DNA from: Alistipes sp.
GTDB lineage: Bacteria > Bacteroidota > Bacteroidia > Bacteroidales > Rikenellaceae
Length of the DNA: 21,028 nucleotides
Direction: 5' to 3'
NCBI GenBank assembly: GCA_017532885.1
Contig: JAFXIS010000002.1
Span: forward strand, 1 to 21,028
Notes under the pieces: generated by a model
Told to the model about the DNA's origin: nothing
Database searches by the model: none
What the model saw: only the letters and a program-made list of their open reading frames with translations
Position numbers and translations under genes: made by a program
Part shown: positions 1 to 6,623 of the stretch, one piece after another
Layout: every line of letters begins with the position of its first letter
Position numbering within the stretch: position 1 is the first letter of the stretch

Positions 1-1
1 A

Positions 2-289
2 AAGTCTGAAAAACTTATTGCTAAACTTATTTTAGCATCCTCAAAGCCTGGCGATTTGGTTTTTGATCCATTTGTTGGTAGCGGTACCACCTGTGTGGCT
101 GCTAAAAAGTTGGGTAGGAGATATCTTGGTGTTGAGATAGACGAGGAGTATTGCCTTTGGGGGGCTAAAAGGTTATTGCAGGCCGAGACTGATTCGGAGA
201 TACAAGGATATAGCGGAGGTTATTTCTGGGAACGCAACTCGCTAAATTTGCAGAAAATGCAGTCGTCTATTACAAACGAAGACTTTTAA
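2..289 (+). CDS. DNA methyltransferase, C-terminal part (5' end outside window)
   Basis: The frame is open from the first bases of the window, so only the C-terminal ~95 residues are present and the start lies upstream. The fragment reads KSEKLIAKLIL, then a DPFVGSGTT SAM-binding motif I, then YLGVEID. This is the usual C-terminal arrangement of beta-class N6-adenine/N4-cytosine methyltransferases, where motif I follows the catalytic (D/S/N)PP(Y/W) motif, here off the window. It would methylate the target site of the restriction enzyme encoded 18 bp downstream and protect host DNA. The gene is AT-rich like its partner and unlike the rest of the window, suggesting transfer of the pair. The target sequence and the modified base cannot be read from this fragment. 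Confidence 0.88.
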   Translation, partial: KSEKLIAKLILASSKPGDLVFDPFVGSGTTCVAAKKLGRRYLGVEIDEEYCLWGAKRLLQAETDSEIQGYSGGYFWERNSLNLQKMQSSITNEDF

Positions 290-307
290 CAAAATAATTT
301 GACCATT

Positions 308-946
308 ATGGACTTAAATAAATTATCCAATAAAATTTTAGAAATTCTCAATAGAGATGCTCAAACCATTGTGTTGGAAAATTCTATGTCATCACCTCGT
401 TCTATTGGAGATGCAGTTCAAGACAAATTGGCTGATGTTGGTTTAGCAGAAGCTTTAACAGCGTTCGGAATTTTAGATGTTGATAACGATTTTAGTCGCA
501 GATCTATGGAGGATATAGCATTTAAGGATAATGATGGAAATTACTATGCCGTAGATGTCAAAACTCATAATCTGGACACTCAGTTCAATATGCCTAACCT
601 AATATCAGTTAAAAGGCTCGCTAATTTTTACAAAAATGATAGCAACACATTTTGCATTCTTATCATTGCATATCGAGTTATTGACAATAGAATTATATAC
701 GAGGATTGTAAATTTACTCCAATAGAGGCCTTTTCTTGGAATTGTCTAACTCTGGGAGCCTTAGGTTGGGGACAAATTCAAATTGCTAATGCCAATAATT
801 TATTGTTTAATCAAACAGTGAATAGAAAACAATGGATGTTGGATATGTGCGACAAGCTAGAAACTTTCTATGACGAAGAGATCGGCAAAATAGTAGAACG
901 TAAAGATTGGTTTAGCAAAATACGACAAGAATGGGAAAGTAAATAG
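308..946 (+). CDS. Type II restriction endonuclease, HincII-like PD-(D/E)XK fold
   Basis: A 212-residue protein starting at the ATG at 308; a TTG three codons earlier is less likely. Residues 66-90 contain SMEDIAF followed by YYAVDVKTHN, giving acidic Asp69 and the Asp83-x-Lys85 pair of a PD-(D/E)XK nuclease. From memory, the following NMPNLISVKRLANFY closely resembles the segment after the catalytic DVKTRN of HincII, as does a later WGQIQ segment, so a HincII-type fold is proposed. Length is close to HincII (about 258 residues) but shorter. It directly follows a methyltransferase gene, the classic order of a type II R-M pair. It would cleave unmethylated foreign DNA. Its recognition sequence is unknown, and the partner methylase class differs from M.HincII as I remember it. 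Sampled lines run about 28-38 percent GC against about 50 percent in neighbouring genes. Confidence 0.8.
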   Translation: MDLNKLSNKILEILNRDAQTIVLENSMSSPRSIGDAVQDKLADVGLAEALTAFGILDVDNDFSRRSMEDIAFKDNDGNYYAVDVKTHNLDTQFNMPNLISVKRLANFYKNDSNTFCILIIAYRVIDNRIIYEDCKFTPIEAFSWNCLTLGALGWGQIQIANANNLLFNQTVNRKQWMLDMCDKLETFYDEEIGKIVERKDWFSKIRQEWESK

Positions 947-960
947 CCCTATCCGCCCAT

Positions 961-1001
961 TGCGACAAAATGCGACAAAAGTGTTGAACCTATGTTGAAC
1001 C
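961..1001. repeat. Tandem 10-mers and paired 9-mers after the R-M genes
   Basis: TGCGACAAAA occurs twice in perfect tandem (961-970, 971-980). It is followed by TGTTGAACC twice (982-990, 993-1001) at 11-bp spacing. The near-helical period resembles protein-binding arms such as recombinase arm sites or iterons, but no integrase is visible here, so the function is unproven. Confidence 0.6.
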
Positions 1002-1069
1002 AAATGTAGCGAAATAGGCGTTGCAGGCGCATAAAACCCAATACATTACAGCCCCTGAGGGGGTACAGA

Positions 1070-1101
1070 AAAGGGAAAGATGAAAGTCTTTTCCTTTTTT
1101 T
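1070..1101 (+). terminator. Rho-independent terminator of the R-M operon
   Basis: AAAGGGAAAGA (1070-1080) pairs with TCTTTTCCTTT (1087-1097) over 11 bp with one G-T wobble, around the loop TGAAAG, followed by more T residues. It lies about 125 bp after the endonuclease stop. Confidence 0.7.
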
Positions 1102-1183
1102 GTGTGCTCTTAGGGCGCGAGAACCCTGGTTACGCCTCCCTTCCAGGGAGGTCGGGAGGGTGTAAACAAATGAGCACACGAAA
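1098..1183. repeat. Structured intergenic inverted-repeat element
   Basis: The outer arms GTGTGCTC (1102-1109) and GAGCACAC (1172-1179) pair perfectly, and flanking T/A bases extend this to 12 bp with one wobble. Inside is the hairpin CCTCCCT-TCC-AGGGAGG (1135-1151). A competing pairing CCCTGG (1124-1129) with CCAGGG (1143-1148) and a second GGGAGGG (1154-1160) also exist. It overlaps the T-tract of the preceding terminator. It may be a small dispersed repeat or a structured RNA. The open frame opposite it has no protein-like features. Confidence 0.5.
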
Positions 1184-1256
1184 TTGCGGTAACAGATTAA
1201 AATTCTTATGGTTACGCCATTTGCATTAGAGTGATAAGAAAATCGTAAAAAATGTG

Positions 1257-1264
1257 TAACTTTG
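1257..1264 (+). promoter_or_regulatory. Bacteroidetes -7 box for the esterase lipoprotein gene
   Basis: TAACTTTG matches the Bacteroidetes TAnnTTTG -7 consensus and sits 28 bp before the ATG at 1293. No convincing -33 TTTG is seen at normal spacing. Confidence 0.6.
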
Positions 1265-1292
1265 ACAAGAATTACACAAAAAAACTTAACAC

Positions 1293-2204
1293 ATGAAATC
1301 TTATCTTTATATCGCGGCGCTAACTATCATGTTATTAGGCAGTTGCACAAACAAACAACAGCAGAAGGCTGACGCAGGTCAATTGGATATATACGAGAAT
1401 TTTGCCACCGAGCTTATTCCGCAACGCACGGTGTTGGTATGGCTTCCCGAGGATTACAACCCCCAAAATCGCTACGCGGTATTATATATGCACGACGGGC
1501 AGATGCTTTTCGATGAGCAAACCTCATGGAACAAGCAGAGCTGGAATGTCGATGCCGTAGCGCAGAGGTTACAAGACGAGGGTCGTTGTCGTCCATTTAT
1601 CGTGGTCGGCATTGACAACCATCCTACAAATCGCCTCACGGAGTATACTCCCGCGCGCATGCTCAGCTATCTCGACCAAGAGAATGCGCTGCTCAACTCG
1701 TTTCAGCGCGAGGAGTTTATCGCCGACAACTACCTACGCTTCATCGTAGAGGAGCTGAAGCCGTTTATCGATAGCCGCTACTCGACGCTCAGCGACAGAG
1801 ATAACACCTTGATTATGGGCTCGAGCATGGGTGGATTGATTTCGCTCTATGCGCTCTGCGAGTATCCCGATTATTTTGGTGCGGCGGCCTGTCTATCGAC
1901 GCATACACCCGCCGCTATCGGTGACTTTGAGCACGAGGCAGAACCGTGGTCGAAGGCATTCCGCGACTATCTGAAAGATAACCTCCCCGCAGCAAATAGT
2001 CGCGTGGTATATATGGACTATGGTGACGGCACGATTGATGCCGGATATGGGCCTTATCAGGCATTGGTAGACTCACTTTTTGCCGAGAAGGGATGGACTG
2101 AGCCTCACTTTATCAGCCGCTTCTTCCCCGGTCATCAGCACGACGAAACATCGTGGCAGCAGCGCCTGCACATCCCCTTGGAGTTGCTCCTCGGCGCAGA
2201 GTAG
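1293..2204 (+). CDS. Putative esterase lipoprotein (alpha/beta hydrolase, esterase D/Fes-like)
   Basis: A 303-residue protein with a lipoprotein signal: hydrophobic residues 4-15 and the lipobox LLGSC, with Cys18 as the likely lipidated residue, so it should be anchored in the cell envelope. The mature part is an alpha/beta hydrolase of the putative-esterase family (PF00756 type). It has VLYMHDGQ around residue 65, the nucleophile elbow G176-S-S-M-G180 with Ser178, and a C-terminal PGHQHDETSW where His283 is the best candidate catalytic histidine. Members hydrolyse esters ranging from siderophore esters to acyl and feruloyl esters on glycans; the substrate here cannot be told. It is a single gene with its own -7 box and a terminator downstream. 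There is no surface-glycan or SusC/D gene next to it to suggest a substrate. Confidence 0.85.
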   Translation: MKSYLYIAALTIMLLGSCTNKQQQKADAGQLDIYENFATELIPQRTVLVWLPEDYNPQNRYAVLYMHDGQMLFDEQTSWNKQSWNVDAVAQRLQDEGRCRPFIVVGIDNHPTNRLTEYTPARMLSYLDQENALLNSFQREEFIADNYLRFIVEELKPFIDSRYSTLSDRDNTLIMGSSMGGLISLYALCEYPDYFGAAACLSTHTPAAIGDFEHEAEPWSKAFRDYLKDNLPAANSRVVYMDYGDGTIDAGYGPYQALVDSLFAEKGWTEPHFISRFFPGHQHDETSWQQRLHIPLELLLGAE

Positions 2205-2254
2205 ACTTCGGGGCAACTAAAAGACCGCACGGGGGGGGTAAAAAAGATTCTCAC

Positions 2255-2271
2255 GCAAAACTGCGTTTTGC
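2255..2271. repeat. REP-like hairpin
   Basis: GCAAAAC-TGC-GTTTTGC is a perfect 7-bp stem with a 3-nt loop, flanked by ATTCT and AGAAT that can extend it. The outer text resembles the dispersed GTCATTCTGAG-type intergenic repeats known in many bacteria. A second hairpin, AAGGAGTT-TAGGG-AACTCCTT, lies at 2293-2313. TAAATTCACTAA occurs twice (2324-2335, 2342-2353). Confidence 0.5.
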
Positions 2272-2363
2272 TCAGAATGACGACGGGGATTAAAGGAGTT
2301 TAGGGAACTCCTTGCGGCTGCGCTAAATTCACTAATTTCCTTAAATTCACTAAAAAACAACAC

Positions 2364-2400
2364 AAAAAATAGAGTATCCTTTCGGGACACTCTATTTTTT
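2364..2400. terminator. Bidirectional terminator between convergent genes
   Basis: AAAAAATAGAGT (2364-2375) pairs with ACTCTATTTTTT (2389-2400). An inner TCC/GGA pair closes a TTTCG loop, with one A-C mismatch between the two stems. The A-tract and T-tract allow it to work for the esterase gene on the plus strand and for the nfn operon on the minus strand. Confidence 0.85.
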
Positions 2401-2404
2401 CACA

Positions 2405-2430
2405 ACAAGGCAGATGCCGAAAGAGCCTTG
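2405..2430. repeat. Dispersed hairpin repeat, copy 1 (short)
   Basis: This carries the shared core CAAGGC, GATGCCGAAAGA and GCCTTG, which folds by CAAGGC/GCCTTG. Downstream it diverges from copies 2 and 3 (ATACGCC instead of TTATACGAATTC). The other copies are at 2536-2578 and 6697-6752. Confidence 0.75.
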
Positions 2431-2455
2431 ATACGCCAACCCTTATTTCCTCCCA

Positions 2456-2578
2456 AGAATTCGTATAACAAGAGCTATTTTGAAGCTGCTCGAAGTTCAC
2501 GAAAGCGCAGCATACTTAGCGTATGTGAGCATTTTGCGAACAAGGCAGATGCCGAAAGAGCCTTGTTATACGAATTCT
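2456..2578. repeat. MITE-like element with 17-bp terminal inverted repeats (contains repeat copy 2)
   Basis: AGAATTCGTATAACAAG (2456-2472) is the exact reverse complement of 2562-2578, bounding a 123-bp unit with no gene. Inside are a CATAC-TTAGC-GTATG hairpin (about 2510-2525) and the dispersed core, with AACAAGGC and GCCTTGTT forming an 8-bp stem. The right half recurs at 6697-6752. It lies just after the nfnB stop, read on the minus strand. Confidence 0.65.
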
Positions 2579-2588
2579 TATTTTGATA

Positions 2589-3974
2589 TTATTTACGCTT
2601 AATATACTCATCAATCGCTTTGGCTGCCTTACGACCTGCACCCATAGCCAAGATAACCGTTGCAGCACCCGTAACGGCATCGCCTCCGGCAAAGATACCC
2701 TCGCGAGAGGTTGCACCATCCTCATTGGCAACGATACAGCCACGACGATTGGTCTCCAAGCCCGCAGTTGTACGCTTCAATAGCGGATTGGGCGAAGTAC
2801 CGAGTGCCATAATCACAACATCGCACTCTATCTCGAACTCCGAGCCCGGCTTTACAATAGGCGAACGGCGACCGCTCTCGTCAGGCTCGCCCAGCTCCAT
2901 CTCAACACATCTTATACCCTGCACCCAGCCTTTATCGTTACCCAAAATACTCACAGGGTTTGTCAGCATCCTGAACTCAATGCCCTCCTCCTTGGCATGG
3001 TGTACCTCCTCGGCTCGCGCAGGTAGCTCCGCCTCACTTCGGCGATAGACTATGACTGATTCTGCGCCCAAGCGTTTAGCTGTACGCACAGCATCCATAG
3101 CGACATTTCCACCGCCGACCACAACAACCTTTTTCCCGACATAAATCGGTGTATCATACGCCTCGTCAAAGGCGCGCATAAGGTTCGCGCGAGTCAAGAA
3201 CTCATTAGCTGACACGACTCCATTAAGATTCTCACCCTCGATACCCATAAAGCGAGGCAGACCTGCTCCTGTGCCAATAAACACAGCCTCGAAGCCCTCA
3301 TTCTGCATAAGAGAATCTATGGTTACGGTGCGACCTACGACAACATCTGTTTCAAACTTCACGCCCAGTGTTCGCAACTCGCCAATCTCGCGAGCAACGA
3401 TTCGTTCCTTAGGTAGGCGAAACTCCGGAATACCATATACCAATACTCCGCCCAACTTGTGCAGCGCCTCAAAGACCGTAACATCGTAGCCCATTTTTGC
3501 CAAATCGCAGGCACAAGCCAAACCCGCAGGGCCACTGCCAATAACAGCAACCTTATGCCCATTTGGTGCAGCCTTTACTTTTGCATCCACGCGATTATCC
3601 AAGCTCCAGTCGCCCACAAAGCGTTCCAACTTACCAATAGCGACCGGCTCACCCTTAATACCCAGGATGCAAGAGCCTTCACACTGCGTCTCTTGCGGAC
3701 ATACGCGACCGCAAATGCTGGGCAAAGAGCTATCCTCGGCAATAATCGTTGCTGCCGAAGCGAAATCACCCTCATGCACCTTGCCGATAAATGCCGGAAT
3801 GTTTATATTTACAGGACACGCTGCAACGCATCGCGGATTCTTGCAATTCAAGCAACGCGAGGCCTCTAACTGAGCCTCCTCGGCGTTATAGCCATAGCAC
3901 ACCTCCTCGAAATTAGTGGCACGCAGCCGAGCATCCTGCTCTCGAACTGCTACTCTGGGTATCTTATTCGCCAT
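2589..3974 (-). CDS. nfnB: Large subunit of NfnAB/SudAB-type flavin-FeS oxidoreductase (GltD-like, often labelled glutamate synthase)
   Basis: Start taken at 3974 (MANKIPRVAV, 461 residues). The frame stays open to 4124, but that extension lies inside the upstream gene and is not protein-like. Domains in order: N-terminal iron-sulfur region with Cys41, 44, 49, 53 and Cys88, 92, 98, 102; an FAD Rossmann motif VIGSGPAGLACA; an NAD(P) motif VVVVGGGNVAMDA followed by VYRRSEAELPAR; and a C-terminal FAGGDAVTGAATVILAMGAGR flavin motif. This is the GltD-like family. The partner 11-bp overlapping subunit and the absence of a large glutamate synthase subunit point to the electron-bifurcating NADH-dependent ferredoxin:NADP+ oxidoreductase or the related sulfide dehydrogenase. 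It would act in the cytoplasm, balancing NADPH, NADH and ferredoxin in an anaerobe. Nfn versus Sud cannot be decided by reading alone. Confidence 0.85.
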   Translation of the reverse strand: MANKIPRVAVREQDARLRATNFEEVCYGYNAEEAQLEASRCLNCKNPRCVAACPVNINIPAFIGKVHEGDFASAATIIAEDSSLPSICGRVCPQETQCEGSCILGIKGEPVAIGKLERFVGDWSLDNRVDAKVKAAPNGHKVAVIGSGPAGLACACDLAKMGYDVTVFEALHKLGGVLVYGIPEFRLPKERIVAREIGELRTLGVKFETDVVVGRTVTIDSLMQNEGFEAVFIGTGAGLPRFMGIEGENLNGVVSANEFLTRANLMRAFDEAYDTPIYVGKKVVVVGGGNVAMDAVRTAKRLGAESVIVYRRSEAELPARAEEVHHAKEEGIEFRMLTNPVSILGNDKGWVQGIRCVEMELGEPDESGRRSPIVKPGSEFEIECDVVIMALGTSPNPLLKRTTAGLETNRRGCIVANEDGATSREGIFAGGDAVTGAATVILAMGAGRKAAKAIDEYIKRK

Positions 3975-4830
3975 AACACTTGCAATTATGTTCATGCTTC
4001 TCATTCGCGCGTGCCTCCTGACCGCGATACATAGCCTGGCGACGCATGGCCTCATCGAAATCCACCTGATGACCATCAAACTCAGGGCCATCGACACAAG
4101 TAAAGAGCGTCTTTCCGCCAACACTTACGCGGCAAGCGCCACACATGCCCGTACCATCGACCATCAAAGCATTGAGCGACACGGTTGTCGGCAGGGAGTA
4201 CTCGCGAGTGGTAAGCGTCACAAACTTCATCATAATCATAGGGCCAATAGCCACACACTCGTCATATTGCTTGCGCTCGACATCTATTAACTCCTTGATT
4301 TTTGCCGTTACCATACCCTTAAAACCTCGCGAGCCGTCGTCCGTTGCGATATACAGATTATCGCACACGCGCTCCATTTCGTCGGTATAGATAAGTAGCG
4401 ATTCGGTTTTGGCTCCGATTATCACATCCACATGGGCGCCATGCTCATGCAACCACTTCACCTGAGGGTAGACCGGCGCTGTACCCACGCCACCCGCAAC
4501 AAACAGGTAATGTCGCTTCTGAAGCTCCTCATTGCTGAGGTGTATAAACTCAGAAGGGTTACCCAATGGCCCAACAAAATCCGCCAATGAGTCACCCACC
4601 TCAAACCTACATATTTTGCGGGTTGAGACACCTATGGTCTGAATTACTATCGTGACAGTTCCCTCCTGCGTATCAAAATCGGCTATCGTAAGAGGTACTC
4701 GCTCGCCCTTTTCGTCTACGCGGACTATAACAAACTGCCCCGGTTGTGCGCTTTGCGCCACTCGGGAAGCCTGTATGCGTAGCAGACAGATATTATCCGC
4801 AAGCAATCGTTTCTCTACAATCTTAAACAT
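3964..4830 (-). CDS. nfnA: Small subunit of NfnAB/SudAB-type oxidoreductase (FAD, 2Fe-2S)
   Basis: A 288-residue ferredoxin-NADP reductase-like protein of the dihydroorotate dehydrogenase electron-transfer/sulfide dehydrogenase beta family. RVPLTI at 44-49 is the flavin-binding motif, and VAGGVGTAPVYPQ at 111-123 the NAD(H)-binding motif. Asp225 with Cys230, Cys233 and Cys245 (DGTGMCGAC then 11 residues then C) is the 2Fe-2S site; the Asp matches the unusual ligand known in NfnA. Its stop overlaps the start of the large subunit gene by 11 bp, suggesting translational coupling. It starts 30 bp after the DUF1573 gene with no visible promoter between, so all three may share a transcript. A short Cys/His tail (HEHNCKCYGE) ends the protein. 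Confidence 0.87.
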   Translation of the reverse strand: MFKIVEKRLLADNICLLRIQASRVAQSAQPGQFVIVRVDEKGERVPLTIADFDTQEGTVTIVIQTIGVSTRKICRFEVGDSLADFVGPLGNPSEFIHLSNEELQKRHYLFVAGGVGTAPVYPQVKWLHEHGAHVDVIIGAKTESLLIYTDEMERVCDNLYIATDDGSRGFKGMVTAKIKELIDVERKQYDECVAIGPMIMMKFVTLTTREYSLPTTVSLNALMVDGTGMCGACRVSVGGKTLFTCVDGPEFDGHQVDFDEAMRRQAMYRGQEARANEKHEHNCKCYGE

Positions 4831-4860
4831 CTTAGAGTATTTTTATCCTTTTCAACCTGC

Positions 4861-5973
4861 CTACTGCACAACTATTGCCGTTACGCGAACACTCTGCATA
4901 GGATTGCGGCAATCGTTTGTGATGATTCTTACGCGGTCGATAAACACACCGTAATCGCAGTCCGAAGTATCCAACGAGAGTTCCAAGCGAACCTTCGCTC
5001 CGGGTTTTAATCTATCCCCCGCCTTTAGGTTACACTTCAGGGCCGCGCTTTTCCACTCTATCGCCCTAATAATCAAATCACTTTCTCCATCATTCACTAT
5101 TTCGAGAGTGTTGTCAATGACCGTGGTTGAATGTTTTACTTCAGCGAATTTAATAATTTTTTTCGAGATTCGCGCAATTGGCGCCGTTATATCGTCATTT
5201 GCGCGGTCGAACGCATCCACAGCAATGACATGAGTACTGAAAAGCGTACGGGCAGGCACTCCATTGACCTCGACATCGAACACATCCGACAAAGTTCCAT
5301 AGCGCTCGCTATCTTTGGCGATACTATATATAATATATATTTCGCCCCGACCACCTGCCGGCAACACATCGGGCATATCGATTTGCAGCAATCCGCTACT
5401 CTCTTTGGGTATGAATCTGAGTTCGGCATCACGATTAGATGTATTCACCCACCCGATGCGCTCTTTGACCGCCTCGCCACGCCCCACATATGCAAAGGCA
5501 TGGAAATTCGATGTCAGGCGCACTCCTTCGCCCAAATCGAATGGATACTCCTCCTCGACACTCTTCTTTCGCGGTATTACAACGCCCTCGATTTCGACCT
5601 CCATGGGCTGCTCAGCAGCCGAAGTTGAGATTTTTATCGCCTTTCGGAAGTGTCCCGGGCGATTCACAGGGTCAAAAACCACCTTAATACGCCCCTTCTC
5701 TCCCGCCTTTATCGGCTTACGCGAATACTCCGTAGTGGTGCAACCACACGAAGATTTCACATTCAGTATAACCACAGGCGCCGAGGATATATTCTGAAAA
5801 TAGAAGGTATGCTCGACACTTCCCGCATCCTCGACAATCTCACCAAAATCCCATTTTACGGTATCGAAACGCAAAGCAGCATCTTGCGCCCACAAAATTT
5901 GCATCGAGGCAAACATTATCACAAATAATGCTACAAATAGCCGTATCTTATTAATACATTTACACATAAGCAT
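4861..5973 (-). CDS. DUF1573 domain secreted protein
   Basis: Read as 370 residues from the ATG at 5973; an ATG two codons later is also possible. The open frame continues to 6108, but that stretch holds the promoter box at 6008-6015, so a longer protein is rejected. Residues 9-29 form a signal peptide with likely cleavage after Ala29 (ILWAQ). Residues 34-130 match the Bacteroidetes DUF1573 domain: WDFGEIVEDAGSVEHTF, then the conserved SCGCT at 75-79, then KAGEKGRIKVVFDP. The rest looks like two more immunoglobulin-like repeats of the ASH type. A periplasmic or surface location is likely; function is unknown. It heads the probable transcript carrying nfnA and nfnB, with no obvious functional link. 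Confidence 0.82.
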   Translation of the reverse strand: MLMCKCINKIRLFVALFVIMFASMQILWAQDAALRFDTVKWDFGEIVEDAGSVEHTFYFQNISSAPVVILNVKSSCGCTTTEYSRKPIKAGEKGRIKVVFDPVNRPGHFRKAIKISTSAAEQPMEVEIEGVVIPRKKSVEEEYPFDLGEGVRLTSNFHAFAYVGRGEAVKERIGWVNTSNRDAELRFIPKESSGLLQIDMPDVLPAGGRGEIYIIYSIAKDSERYGTLSDVFDVEVNGVPARTLFSTHVIAVDAFDRANDDITAPIARISKKIIKFAEVKHSTTVIDNTLEIVNDGESDLIIRAIEWKSAALKCNLKAGDRLKPGAKVRLELSLDTSDCDYGVFIDRVRIITNDCRNPMQSVRVTAIVVQ

Positions 5974-6007
5974 CTTTTTTACATATATAAACGCACGCAA
6001 CACAGAA

Positions 6008-6015
6008 CAAAGATA
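6008..6015 (-). promoter_or_regulatory. -7 box for the DUF1573-nfnA-nfnB transcript
   Basis: Minus-strand TATCTTTG fits TAnnTTTG and lies 34 bp upstream of the ATG at 5973, which supports that start over longer ones. No clear -33 element is seen. Confidence 0.65.
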
Positions 6016-6045
6016 TATTTTTTTTAGATTTTTTTTCATTTTTTC

Positions 6046-6076
6046 TTGCAGGTTAAAAAAAATGCTCTTATATTTG
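6046..6076 (+). promoter_or_regulatory. Promoter of tRNA-Asn
   Basis: TTG (6046-6048) and the -7 box TATATTTG (6069-6076) are separated by 20 bp, the usual Bacteroidetes spacing, and lie 34 bp before the tRNA. Confidence 0.75.
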
Positions 6077-6110
6077 CACTCGCAAAACGGAAGAAAGTTC
6101 TTCGACAAAT

Positions 6111-6184
6111 GCCTGAATAGCTCAGTTGGTTAGAGCACATGACTGTTAATCATGGGGTCCTAGGTTCAAGTCCTTGTTCAGGCG
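6111..6184 (+). tRNA. tRNA-Asn (GTT anticodon)
   Basis: A 74-nt cloverleaf. The acceptor GCCTGAA pairs perfectly with TTCAGGC, the D stem is GCTC/GAGC, and the anticodon stem is CATGA/TCATG around CTGTTAA with anticodon GTT at 6145-6147. The variable loop is GGGTC and the T arm is CTAGG-TTCAAGT-CCTTG. The T stem has one T-T mismatch (6161 with 6175). CCA is not encoded. It is preceded by its own promoter. Confidence 0.95.
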
Positions 6185-6287
6185 CACACGCGAGGGAGGA
6201 AGCAAGATTTCCTTTGAGTTGAGAGTTTGGTGTATGCCGCAAGGCAAGGCACAAAATGTCAAAACCTCTTGAAAAAATGCACAAAGA

Positions 6288-6318
6288 TTTGCAAATATAA
6301 AAAATTTGCTTACCTTTG
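6288..6318 (+). promoter_or_regulatory. Promoter of tRNA-Val
   Basis: TTTG (6288-6291) and TACCTTTG (6311-6318) with a 19-bp spacer match the Bacteroidetes -33/-7 consensus, 23 bp before the tRNA. The two tRNAs are therefore probably transcribed separately. Confidence 0.8.
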
Positions 6319-6341
6319 CACCACCCAAGCGAGTTTTAATC

Positions 6342-6416
6342 GGGAGCATAGCTCAGCTGGTTCAGAGCATCTGCCTTACAAGCAGAGGGTCAGGGGTTCG
6401 AATCCCTTTGCTCCCA
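6342..6416 (+). tRNA. tRNA-Val (TAC anticodon)
   Basis: A 75-nt cloverleaf. The acceptor is GGGAGCA/TGCTCCC, the D stem GCTC/GAGC, the anticodon stem TCTGC/GCAGA around CTTACAA with anticodon TAC at 6377-6379, and the T arm AGGGG-TTCGAAT-CCCTT, with discriminator A. CCA is not encoded. Its 3' end, from the T loop on, is repeated exactly 226 bp downstream. Confidence 0.96.
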
Positions 6417-6465
6417 CTAAACGAAAAGCGATTGAAAGTTCAATCGCTTTTTTTGTTGCATGTAG
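6398..6465 (+). repeat. 68-bp direct repeat, copy 1 (tRNA-Val 3' end plus terminator)
   Basis: It begins in the T loop (TCGAATCC), runs through the acceptor stem and the terminator, and ends at GTTGCATGTAG. It is identical over 68 bp to 6624-6691. A duplicated tRNA 3' end is what a tyrosine recombinase leaves after inserting DNA at a tRNA gene. Confidence 0.9.
6424..6454 (+). terminator. Rho-independent terminator of tRNA-Val
   Basis: AAAAGCGATTGA pairs with TCAATCGCTTTT around the loop AAGT (12 bp), followed by a T-tract. Confidence 0.92.
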
Positions 6466-6623
6466 AGTCTTGAAAATAAATTTTCATTCCCCACATACAA
6501 CCCAAACGATTTGTAAACAAATCTTCTCGTTTTGTTCGCACAGCGAGTTCGGAACTTGGATTGGGGGTTGCGGGAATGACATTATATTTTATTTCAGAGG
6601 TATTCCCGCTTCGCCTTTGGCGG
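6466..6623. other. 158-bp gene-free spacer between the duplicated tRNA-Val ends
   Basis: It contains no plausible gene. It holds GATTTG-TAAA-CAAATC (6508-6523), TCATTCCC (6484-6491) against GGGAATGA (6572-6579), and GCGGGAAT (6570-6577) against ATTCCCGC (6602-6609), so several pairings compete. It could be the remnant of a deleted integrated element or a tiny non-coding one. Confidence 0.5.

Noticed and set aside
961..1001. CRISPR array
   Set aside because: The repeats are 9-10 bp, directly adjacent and only two per type, with no spacers and no cas genes.
949..1179. 76-residue minus-strand open frame after the R-M genes
   Set aside because: It covers the terminator and the nested hairpin element, has an Arg-rich composition with no family resemblance, and has no promoter box.
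3975..4124. N-terminal extension of nfnB giving a 511-residue protein
   Set aside because: It lies within the upstream nfnA gene, is not protein-like, and the family starts at the MANKIPRVAV methionine.
5974..6108. N-terminal extension of the DUF1573 protein
   Set aside because: It includes the TATCTTTG promoter box and long A/T runs; a signal peptide starts at the later methionine.
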